From the NCBI GenBank assembly GCA_041389565.1, contig JAWKRP010000011.1, forward strand, positions 62,001-126,000: 64,000 nt of DNA, written 5' to 3'. Below the pieces are notes generated by a model, which was given only the letters and a program-made list of their open reading frames with translations, was not told where the DNA came from and made no database searches. Source of the DNA: JACKEQ01 sp041389565. Its GTDB lineage: Bacteria > Myxococcota_A > UBA796 > GCA-2862545. Position numbers and translations under genes: made by a program. Shown piece by piece: positions 52,692 to 60,600 of this stretch. How positions within the stretch are numbered: the first letter of the stretch is position 1; every line of letters starts with the position of its first letter.

Positions 52692-53453
52692 TCAGTCTTC
52701 GAACGACCCGTGACGGCCGGCACCCTTCGCAAAACGGAGGGCACCGGCCGCTCCTTCCTGCAGGGCGGGAAGCCCGTCGGCGAACTCGCTGGCGAGCGCG
52801 GGCTCGAGGTCGGTGCCGAACGAGCGATAGGCGCTCAGTCGGTCGGCGCGCATGGCGACCTGCGGGAAGCCCGAGAGCTGCACGGCCAGCTCGAGCGCGG
52901 CCTCGAGGGACGTGCCGCTCGGGACCACGCGCGTGGCGAGACCGATGGCGAGGGCTTCGTCGGCACCGACCGCGCGACCGGTCAGCATGAGGTCGAGCGC
53001 GCGACCGAGCCCGATGATGCGGGGCAGACGCACCGTGCCTCCGTCGATCAGCGGCACGCCCCAGCGCCGGCAGAACACGCCGAGCACCGCGTCGGCTTCG
53101 ACGATGCGCAGGTCGCACCAGCACGCGAGCTCGAGCCCGCCTGCCACTGCATGCCCGGCGACCGCGGCGATCACGGGCTTCGACACCAGGAGGCGGGAGG
53201 GCCCCATCGGCCCGTCTCCGTCGGGCTCCAGTCGGTTCGGCGTGCCTTCGGAGAAGGCCTTGAGGTCGGCGCCGGCGCAGAACGTGCCTCCGGCGCCGGT
53301 GAGGATCGCGACGTCGCGTTCGGGGTCGGCGTCGAAGTCGCGGAACGCGGTGACCAGCGCGCTGGCGGTGTCGCGATCGACCGCGTTGCGTCGGCCCGGA
53401 CGGTCGAGCGTCACCACCGTGGTGCGGTCGTGGTGGTCGATCCGGACGGTCAT
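52692..53453 (-). CDS. crotonase (enoyl-CoA hydratase/isomerase) family protein
   Basis: The 253-residue protein has the crotonase start (IDHHDRTTVVTLDRPGRRNA), oxyanion-hole motif (GGTFCAGADLKAF), the second oxyanion stretch (KPVIAAVAGHAVAGGLELA), then GVPLIDGGTVRLPRIIG and the helical tail. In hydratases, one of the catalytic Glu residues falls near the Pxx-GG region; here it reads PLIDGG, so hydratase specificity is uncertain. The substrate is unknown. ATG overlaps the upstream lipoprotein stop (ATGA). Confidence 0.87.
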   Translation of the reverse strand: MTVRIDHHDRTTVVTLDRPGRRNAVDRDTASALVTAFRDFDADPERDVAILTGAGGTFCAGADLKAFSEGTPNRLEPDGDGPMGPSRLLVSKPVIAAVAGHAVAGGLELACWCDLRIVEADAVLGVFCRRWGVPLIDGGTVRLPRIIGLGRALDLMLTGRAVGADEALAIGLATRVVPSGTSLEAALELAVQLSGFPQVAMRADRLSAYRSFGTDLEPALASEFADGLPALQEGAAGALRFAKGAGRHGSFED

Positions 53454-54307
53454 GGCGCAGACAGCTCGATGTGGTGGAGGGGAGGCGACTCGCCTTCGCT
53501 CACGGTGAACACCCCGTCGGCGCCCCACGCAATCGCTTCCCCCTGGGAGTCCTGCGGGATGGCGATGGGGCACGGCTCCCGCTCCAGGACGTCGAGCACC
53601 CCGTCGCCCGAGCCCTCCACCCGCGGCCACACGTAGGCCTCGTCGAGGTAGGTGCGCAGGACCAGGCCGTGTGGGCCGAAGTCTCCACCGGTCACCAGGG
53701 TGGCGACGCCGAGTGGCGGGGACCCGAACAGGAGCGTCTGCTCGCGGTGCAGCACGCCATCTGCGCCCGCCCGGTACACCCCCGAAGCACCGTCGGGTTC
53801 CTTCGACACGATCCACACCACGCCATCGTCGTCGACGAACAGGGCTTCGGCGTCGCGTGCGCCGTCTTCGTACACGAGATCGGTGACCGTGGGAACGACG
53901 AGCCCGTCGGGCTCCGCGGGCTCGGGGAACGAGAGCACCGACACCCGGACCCGCGCCCGGAGGTTGTCGCCGATGTCGCCCAGGAACAGCCAGCGAGACC
54001 CGTCGGGGCCCGGCCCGATCGCCAGATCCTCGAGATCGACCCCGCTCGCGTCGAGCACCGTGGTGCCCAGCAGACCGCCCGTGTGCGCGAGCGCGTGGAG
54101 GGTGGGCGGACCGTTGTCGTTGTGCACCCACACCCGATCCCCGGAGATGGCGATGCCCGACAGCTCGGTGGCCGGCGGGGTGGGGACGATGCCCGACACC
54201 TCGGTGCCGAGGACCTCGGGGCAGTCGGGCTCGCGGGGCGGAGGGTCGGAGTCTGTGGGCGTGTCCGACGGACCCGAGCAGGCGAGCATCGCGAAGAGGC
54301 CCGTCAC
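53450..54307 (-). CDS. lipoprotein with propeller-like repeats, unknown function
   Basis: The 285-residue product has a very short lipoprotein signal (MTGLFAMLA-Cys, GTG start). The mature protein begins with a Pro/Asp-rich stretch and then shows blade-like strands (SGIAISGDRVWVHNDNGPPT, EDLAIGPGPDGSRWLFLGDI, RDAEALFVDDDGVVWIVSKE). These suggest a beta-propeller of the type seen in exported sugar- or phytase-like proteins; GDIGDNLRAR and EDLAI fit that picture. Two adjacent GTGs exist; I chose 54307 because it overlaps the EpmA stop (GTGA). Confidence 0.75.
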   Translation of the reverse strand: MTGLFAMLACSGPSDTPTDSDPPPREPDCPEVLGTEVSGIVPTPPATELSGIAISGDRVWVHNDNGPPTLHALAHTGGLLGTTVLDASGVDLEDLAIGPGPDGSRWLFLGDIGDNLRARVRVSVLSFPEPAEPDGLVVPTVTDLVYEDGARDAEALFVDDDGVVWIVSKEPDGASGVYRAGADGVLHREQTLLFGSPPLGVATLVTGGDFGPHGLVLRTYLDEAYVWPRVEGSGDGVLDVLEREPCPIAIPQDSQGEAIAWGADGVFTVSEGESPPLHHIELSAP

Positions 54308-55179
54308 CACGGGACCCTCGCGGCTTCGATGCCCGACGACCCCGTGAGCACGGCCACCAGACGGTCGACGCCGAGCGCGATGCCCGCGGTGGGCGGCATC
54401 TTCCCGACGGCTTCGACGAAGGCCGCGTCGATCGGGTTGGTCGCTTCGCCCGCTTCGGCACGGAGGGCGTTCGCTTCGTGGAACCGATGGCGTTGCTCAC
54501 CGGCGTCGGTGAGCTCGAGGAAGGCGTTCGCGAGCTCGACCCCGTCGACGAACACCTCGAACCGCTGCGCGACGGGCCAGTCTCCGTCGTCACGCACCCG
54601 CGCGAGCGCGGCCTGGGAGGCCGGCCAGTCTTCGACGAACACCGCGCCCGTCAGCGACGGCTCGATCCGCTCGACCCACCTGCGGAAGAACGCGTCGTCC
54701 CACGTGTCCTCCGCGGCGATCTCGCGCGGCGAGGCCGTGACGAGGTCGACGCCATCGGCCGCGAACAGCTCGCGGATCGTCGTGCGCCGGAAGGGCCCGG
54801 GTGCGGCACGCCCGAGCGCTGCAGCGGCCGCCGACACCAAGGCTTCGACCTCCGCCATGAGGTCGGAGAGCTCGGCACCGACGCGGTACCACTCGAGCAT
54901 CGTGAACTCCCGCCCGTGCCACGTGCCCTGCTCGCGGTCGCGAAAGCACGGACCGATCTCGTAGATCCGGGGGAGACCCGCCGACACCACCCGCTTGAGC
55001 GCGAACTCGGGTGACGTGCGCAGGAATCCGTCGGCGCAGGCGAGGGGATGGAGGTGCTCCTCCATCCCGGCCGAGCGCACGAGGGTCGGTGTGGGCACCT
55101 CGAGATACCCGTGGTCGTCGAACCAGTGGCGGAGTGCCCGAAGCACGACGGCCCGCGCGCGCAGGCCGTCGGTGTTCAC
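54304..55179 (-). CDS. epmA: EF-P lysine-lysyltransferase (EpmA)
   Basis: The 291-residue product is a class II LysRS-like catalytic domain without the N-terminal anticodon-binding domain, the hallmark of EpmA (GenX/PoxA). Motif 1 region is HGYLEVPTPTLV, motif 2 is RIYEIGPCFRDREQGTWHGR with EFTMLEWYR, and motif 3 is GIALGVDRLVAVL. EpmA uses beta-lysine made by EpmB to modify EF-P. Its GTG start overlaps the efp stop (GTGA); epmB is divergent 579 bases away. All three genes are therefore adjacent. Confidence 0.93.
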   Translation of the reverse strand: MNTDGLRARAVVLRALRHWFDDHGYLEVPTPTLVRSAGMEEHLHPLACADGFLRTSPEFALKRVVSAGLPRIYEIGPCFRDREQGTWHGREFTMLEWYRVGAELSDLMAEVEALVSAAAAALGRAAPGPFRRTTIRELFAADGVDLVTASPREIAAEDTWDDAFFRRWVERIEPSLTGAVFVEDWPASQAALARVRDDGDWPVAQRFEVFVDGVELANAFLELTDAGEQRHRFHEANALRAEAGEATNPIDAAFVEAVGKMPPTAGIALGVDRLVAVLTGSSGIEAARVPW

Positions 55180-55739
55180 TTCTTGACGCGCTCGACGTAC
55201 GACTTGTCGCGGGTGTCGACCTTGATCCACTCGCCGTTCTCGACGAAGAGCGGCACGTTGACGGTGGCCCCGGTGGACAGGGTGGCCGGCTTGGTCGCAC
55301 CCTGGGCGGTGTTCCCGCGGGCGCCCGGCTCGCAGTACGTGATCTCGAGCTCGACGAAGTTCGGGAGCTCGATGGAGACGGGGGTGCCCTTGAAGAACAG
55401 CACCTGCGTCATCATCTCCTCGACGAGGAAGTCGACCGCGTCGCCGAGGGGAGCCGCCGGAATCCCCATCTGCTCGAACGACTCGGTGTCCATGAAGTGG
55501 AACTGCTCGCCGTCGGTGTAGAGGTACTGCATCTCGCGCTCACCGACCTCGGCGGGCGTCATCTTCTCGCCCGTGCGGAACGTGCGGTCGAGCGTGGCCC
55601 CCGTGATGAGGTTCTTGAGCTTGGTGCGGGTGAACGCCACTCCCTTGCCCGGCTTGACGAACTGGAACTCCGTCACGGTCCAGGGGGCGCCGTCGATCTC
55701 GATCTTCAGGCCCTTCTTGATGTCGGAGGTCTGATACAT
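55176..55739 (-). CDS. efp: elongation factor P
   Basis: EF-P (187 residues) relieves ribosome stalling at polyproline. Domain I contains the loop VKPGKGVAF, whose Lys32 is the expected beta-lysylation target (Lys34 in the E. coli protein). Domain II has REMQYLYTDGEQFHFMDTES, and domain III has LPNFVELEITYCEPGARGNT and ATVNVPLFVENGEWIKVDTR. It is co-directional with epmA and head-to-head with epmB. GAGGAC precedes the ATG. Confidence 0.97.
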   Translation of the reverse strand: MYQTSDIKKGLKIEIDGAPWTVTEFQFVKPGKGVAFTRTKLKNLITGATLDRTFRTGEKMTPAEVGEREMQYLYTDGEQFHFMDTESFEQMGIPAAPLGDAVDFLVEEMMTQVLFFKGTPVSIELPNFVELEITYCEPGARGNTAQGATKPATLSTGATVNVPLFVENGEWIKVDTRDKSYVERVKK

Positions 55740-55757
55740 GTCGTCCTCGGAGGATGA

Positions 55758-56729
55758 ATGGGAGCGCGCCTATATCACGGTCGCGGCCGGATGCTCGGTC
55801 GACGCGAGGCGCTCGCTCTCCGGCCCGATCTCGCGGGGATCTGGGACGCGGTGGATGCGCTGTTCCCGGTACGCATCACGAGGAGCTTCGCCGAGCGCGC
55901 CGATCTGGCCGATCCGGACGACCCGCTCGCGCGCCAGGTGATGCCGGATGCCCACGAGCTCGACGCCGACGGCCTGGACGACCCGGTGGGCGAGAAGGGG
56001 CGCGTCGAGGTTCCCTGGGTCGTGCGGAAGTACCGCGACCGCGCGCTCCTCCTGGTCACGAAGCGGTGTCACCTCTACTGCCGGTACTGCTTCCGGCGCA
56101 CCCACGCGCCCGGCGAGCACCTCGACCCCACGCCCGCCGAGCTCGAAGCCGCGCTCGCGTGGCTGGCGAGCCAGGAGGAGCTCCGCGAGGTCATCCTGTC
56201 GGGCGGCGACCCCCTGGTGCTGCCCGACGACCGACTGCTCGCGATCATCGATGCCGTGCGAGCGCTCGGGCTGCGCGTGCGGATCCACACCCGGGCGCCC
56301 ATCACGCATCCGTCGCGCGTCACCTCCGAGCTCGCCGACGCCCTGGCGGAGCGCGCGGTGTGGGTCGTGGTGCACTGCAATCATCCCCGCGAGCTGGCCC
56401 CCGATGTCGATGCGGCGCTCGCGCGGTTCGTCAACCGGGGGGTGCCCGTGCTCGACCAGGCCGTGCTCCTCCGGGGGGTGAACGACGATCCCGACGTGCT
56501 GGTCGAGCTCTTCGAAGCGCTCGTGCGCAGGCGGGTACGGCCGTACTACCTCCACCACACCGACGCCGTGGAGGGGAACGCCCACTTCCGGGTGCCGGTC
56601 GCCGAGGGGCTCGCGCTGATGGCGGAAGTGCGCCGACGGGTCGGGGGTCTCGCAGTACCGAGGTACGTCGTCGATCCGCCCGACGGGTCCGGAAAACGCG
56701 ATGTGTCCGCCGAGCTGGACGCGGTATAG
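55758..56729 (+). CDS. epmB: EF-P beta-lysylation radical SAM enzyme (EpmB)
   Basis: The 323-residue protein is KamA/EpmB-like: lysine 2,3-aminomutase that makes (R)-beta-lysine, using an iron-sulfur cluster and PLP. The cluster-binding CxxxCxxC is in KRCHLYCRYCF (residues about 103-113). Other landmarks are ILSGGDPLVLPD, RIHTRAPITHPSRVT and YYLHHTDAVEGNAHF. Its length fits EpmB rather than the larger KamA. The ATG has GGAGG four bases upstream; a second in-frame ATG at 55791 would also be plausible. It is 18 bases from the start of efp on the other strand. Confidence 0.9.
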   Translation: MGARLYHGRGRMLGRREALALRPDLAGIWDAVDALFPVRITRSFAERADLADPDDPLARQVMPDAHELDADGLDDPVGEKGRVEVPWVVRKYRDRALLLVTKRCHLYCRYCFRRTHAPGEHLDPTPAELEAALAWLASQEELREVILSGGDPLVLPDDRLLAIIDAVRALGLRVRIHTRAPITHPSRVTSELADALAERAVWVVVHCNHPRELAPDVDAALARFVNRGVPVLDQAVLLRGVNDDPDVLVELFEALVRRRVRPYYLHHTDAVEGNAHFRVPVAEGLALMAEVRRRVGGLAVPRYVVDPPDGSGKRDVSAELDAV

Positions 56730-56749
56730 TGATGTTCCGGAGGACTTCG

Positions 56750-57547
56750 ATGCGTTCGACCTTGCTTGCCCTCTGTCTCGTCGCCGTGGTGGCGGGCTGT
56801 GGCAAGAAGAAACCGGCTCAGACCACCGATGTCGAGACGATCCCCACGGGGTTCATCCCCATCGATCTGACCGAAGAGGAAGAAGAGCTCGACGACCTCC
56901 TGGGCTCCGAGCTCAGCGCCGCGATCGCGCCGTGTGGGGATCTCGTGCGGCTCGAGCCGTCCGCCATCATGGGTCGCCTCAAGGATGCCGAGATCCGCTG
57001 CCTCGATCGCATGCTGCGCGAGTCCGAGAAGCAGACGGTCAAGAAGAAGGTCTCGCTCGTCCTCATGAAAGACGCCTGGGCCAAGCGCGACCTCCATCGC
57101 TGGGAAGGCATCGTCCGACGCCACCTCTCGGAGATCGACCGGTCCGATCCGGGCATGTGCTACATCTTCGCCAAGCACCTGTCGAAGAAGGGCCCCGACT
57201 ACATGCAGGAGGCCATCAAGTGGTCCGACATCGCCCTCGAGAACCGCTCGGTCTGGGTGGGTGAGGAGTACGTCGACCGCGTGTTCAACCTGCGCAAGAT
57301 GAAGGCGATCTCGGCCCACAAGGAATGGCGCTGGCTCGCCGAGAAGTACACGCTCGACCCCACCGAGGAGCTCGATCAGCTCCAGCAGTCCGCGCGCAAC
57401 TCCACGAAGACGCTCGCGCGCGAGTGGCTCGACTACGCCCGTGAAGCCGACCGCGACATCACCAACGCGTACCAGCTCTGCATCTCCGCCGCAGGAACCG
57501 ATGGGTTCTGCGACGAAGGGGGCGACGGCACCACCGAGGGCAACTAG
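56750..57547 (+). CDS. lipoprotein with Cys-rich domain paralogous to the TolA-like protein
   Basis: The 265-residue product has a lipoprotein signal (MRSTLLALCLVAVVAG-Cys), an acidic stretch (IDLTEEEEELDDLLG), then a domain with APCGDLVRLE, RCLDRMLRES, FAKHLSKKGPDY, WSDIALENRSVWVGEEYVDR and CISAAGTDGFC. The C-terminal domain of the 10832 product has the same sequence of blocks with matching cysteines. I see no family name. The ATG at 56750 has GGAGGA; an in-frame ATG lies 18 bases upstream. It begins 20 bases after the epmB stop. Confidence 0.8.
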   Translation: MRSTLLALCLVAVVAGCGKKKPAQTTDVETIPTGFIPIDLTEEEEELDDLLGSELSAAIAPCGDLVRLEPSAIMGRLKDAEIRCLDRMLRESEKQTVKKKVSLVLMKDAWAKRDLHRWEGIVRRHLSEIDRSDPGMCYIFAKHLSKKGPDYMQEAIKWSDIALENRSVWVGEEYVDRVFNLRKMKAISAHKEWRWLAEKYTLDPTEELDQLQQSARNSTKTLAREWLDYAREADRDITNAYQLCISAAGTDGFCDEGGDGTTEGN

Positions 57548-57602
57548 AGACGGGAACCGCCACCGCGGCCCGCGCTTCTAGACACCCCTTGGTTCGCCGG
57601 TT

Positions 57603-57627
57603 TCCGGGCCCGACTGTCCCGCCCGGA
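57603..57627. terminator. weak hairpin between convergent genes
   Basis: TCCGGGC, an 11-base loop, GCCCGGA: a seven-pair stem in the 91-base gap between the lipoprotein gene and the convergent TPR-Clp gene. No U-run is present, so termination is only a possibility. Confidence 0.35.
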
Positions 57628-57638
57628 CTCGCGCTCGG

Positions 57639-60600
57639 CTACTGCGAGTGGGAGAGGTCGGCCTCGGGATCGCCCGGGCGCTGACCGCCGGCCGGCACCT
57701 GCTCGTTCAGGCGCACGGTGCCGTCTTCGACGATCGCGTGCAGGACGCGGTGCCGCGCAGACTCCATCCGCAGCAGCTCGACGCCGAGGGGCTCTGCCAC
57801 CAGCTCGTCGACCGCGCGGAGCGTGGGGCGCGCGCCATAGGAGCGGTCGGCCTTCCACGTGGCGCACAGCCGGGCGACCTCGCGCTCCCACGTGAGGTGC
57901 ACGCCCTGCTCGCGGGTGCGCGCGCGCAGCGCTTCGAGCTGGAGCTGGGCCACCTGGAGCAGGTCGGGTTCCGTGAGCTCGTTGAACAGGACCGTGTCGT
58001 CGACGCGGTTCAGCAGCTCCGGACGGAACCACTGGCGCAGGCGCTCGTTCGCCAGCTCGCGCCGACGGTCGATTCCGGTGCCGCCGAAGCCCAGGCGGGT
58101 CTTGCCGGCCACCTCGCTCCCGGCGTTCGTCGTGATGATGAAGTACGCCTCGCGGGCGTTCACCTTGCGGCCCTCGGAGTCGGTGAGCACCCCCTCGTCG
58201 AACAGCGACAGGAACATCGCCTGCACGTCGGGGTGCGCTTTCTCGAACTCGTCGAGCAGCACGACGGAGTAGGGGTGCCGGCGGATCGGGCCCGTGAGCT
58301 GGCCCTCTTCGCCGTGCCCCGCGTAGCCGGGCGGCGCACCGATGAGCCGACTCCCCGTGAACTTCTCGGAGTACTCCGACATGTCGACGCGGATCAGGGC
58401 GTCGCCCTCGGGGAACAGGAAGTCGGACAGCGCCTTCGCCAGCTCGGTCTTGCCGACCCCGCTCGCGCCGACGAACAGGAACACCCCGCGCGGACGGCCC
58501 GGATCGCGGAGCCCGCTGCGCGCCATCCGAACCGCGTTGCCCACCTGACGGACCGCTTCGTCCTGACCGATGACGCGCTCCGACAGGTAGCTCTCGATGC
58601 TCAGGATGCGCGTGCGCTCTTCGGTGGTGAGGTCGTGCACGGGGATGCCCGTGCGCTCGCTGACGATGCGGGCCACGATTCGGGGCGTGACCGAGCGGTG
58701 CCCGCCCAGCGATGCATCGGCGCAGGCTTCGTCGAGGAGGTCGAGCGCCTTGTCGGGCAGGCGGCGGCTCGGAACGTAGCGCACCGACATGCGCACGCAG
58801 GCCGACAGCGCTTCCGGCGTGATGTCGACCCCGTGGTGCGACTCGTAGTCGCGGGCCAGCGCGGTGAGCAGGCCTTCGGTGTCTTCTTCGGTGGGCTCTT
58901 TGATCGTGATCGGCTGGAAGCGCCGGTCGAGCGCGGAGTCGCTCTCGAACGACTTGCGGTACTCGTCGACCGTGGTGGCCCCGATCACGTTGATCTCGCC
59001 GCGTGCCAGCGCGGGCTTCAGGATGTTGGCGGCGTCGAGCGAGCCGCCTTCGGTGCGCCCGGCCCCGACGAGCGTGTGGATCTCGTCGATGAACAACACG
59101 ATGCCCGGGTTCTCCCGGCACTCGCGCACGATCTCCTTCAAGCGCTCCTCGAACGTGCCGCGGTACTTCGTGCCCGCGACGAGCGAGCCCATCGACAGCT
59201 CGATGATGCGCAGGTCGCGCAAGCGCTCGGGGGCGTCTTCGGCGGCGAGCCGCTGCGCGACGCCCTCGACCACGGCGGTCTTCCCGACGCCGGGGTCGCC
59301 GAGCAGGAGGGGATTGGCCTTCAGGCGCCGCACGAGCGTCTTCATCACCGCCCGGATCTCGGACTCCCGACCGACGATGCGGGACAGCTTGCCCTCGTGG
59401 GCGAGCGCCGTGAGGTCGCGCCCCTGCTCGTCGAGCGTGGGCGTCGCGCTCTCGGGTTCTTCGGCCACGGTGGCCTTCAAGCTCGCTTCGCACTGGTTGC
59501 GGCCATCCAGCGCGAACTGCGACGTGGGCTCGACCTCGATGGCGGCTTCCCAGAGCGGGAGGGCCTCCTCGAAGCGATGGAGGGCGTTGAGCGCGGCGGC
59601 CTTCCCCTGGATCGCGAACGCGTGCCGGCTGTTCTCGGCGAGCGCCTTGTCGAACCACTTCAGGCTCGACTCGTAGTCGCCCAGCATGCGCATGCACTCG
59701 GCCCGACCCGCGAGGGCGTAGAGGTACGACGGCTGGATGTCGAGCGCGCGGTCGTAGGCCTTGATCGCGTCTTCGTAGGCCTCGTTCTTCCGCAGGGCCT
59801 CGCCGATGTTGGTGGCGGCCTGGTAGTGATCCTTGTCGGCCGTGAGGCAGCGCTCGTACGCCTGGATCGCCTTGTCGTACTGGCTGTTGTCTTCGTACGC
59901 CATACCGAGACGCAGCGCGGCTTCGGTGTAGTTCGGGTCGAGCGCGAGCGCCTGGCGGAACGCCCGGATGGCTGCGGGGTACTCGCGCGCCTTGTAGTGC
60001 GTGCGGCCCTTCTCGACCGCCGCCTTGGCCTGTGCGCGCGGGCTCGGACCCCGCGCGAGGGCCGTGGGCTGCGGCGGCACGAGGGTGGTGGTCTCGGCGC
60101 GACCCAGCGCACGGCGGCAGTTCGCCATGCCCCGCTGCACGAACGGAGCGCTCGGGTTCTCGCGGAGCGCCGCCAGCCACAGCGGCTCGGCCTCTTCGTA
60201 CCGACCCAGCGCGTTGAGGCACGCGCCCTTCCCGCACAGGGCGAAGTAGTGGTTGTGACGGACCACCAGCGCTCGATCGAACCAGGTGAGCGCCTCGACG
60301 AAGTCGCCGAGCATTCGCAGCGACTCGCCGCGGCCCGTCAGCGCGCGCACCTCGTTCGGCTCGCGCTCCAGGATGGCGTCGTACGCGTCGATCGCGGCCC
60401 GGTAGTCGTTGTGCTTGCGCAGGCTGTCGGACCGACCGATCGCGGCTTCGAGGTGGTCGGGGTCGAGCCGGAGCGCTTCTTCGAAGGCCACGATGGCCTG
60501 ACGGTACTGGCGCTCTTCGGCATGACTGACGCCGATCAGGTAGTGCGGCTCGCTCCACTGCGGATCGACCGTGCACGCCGTGGAGAGCGCAGCGATCGCA

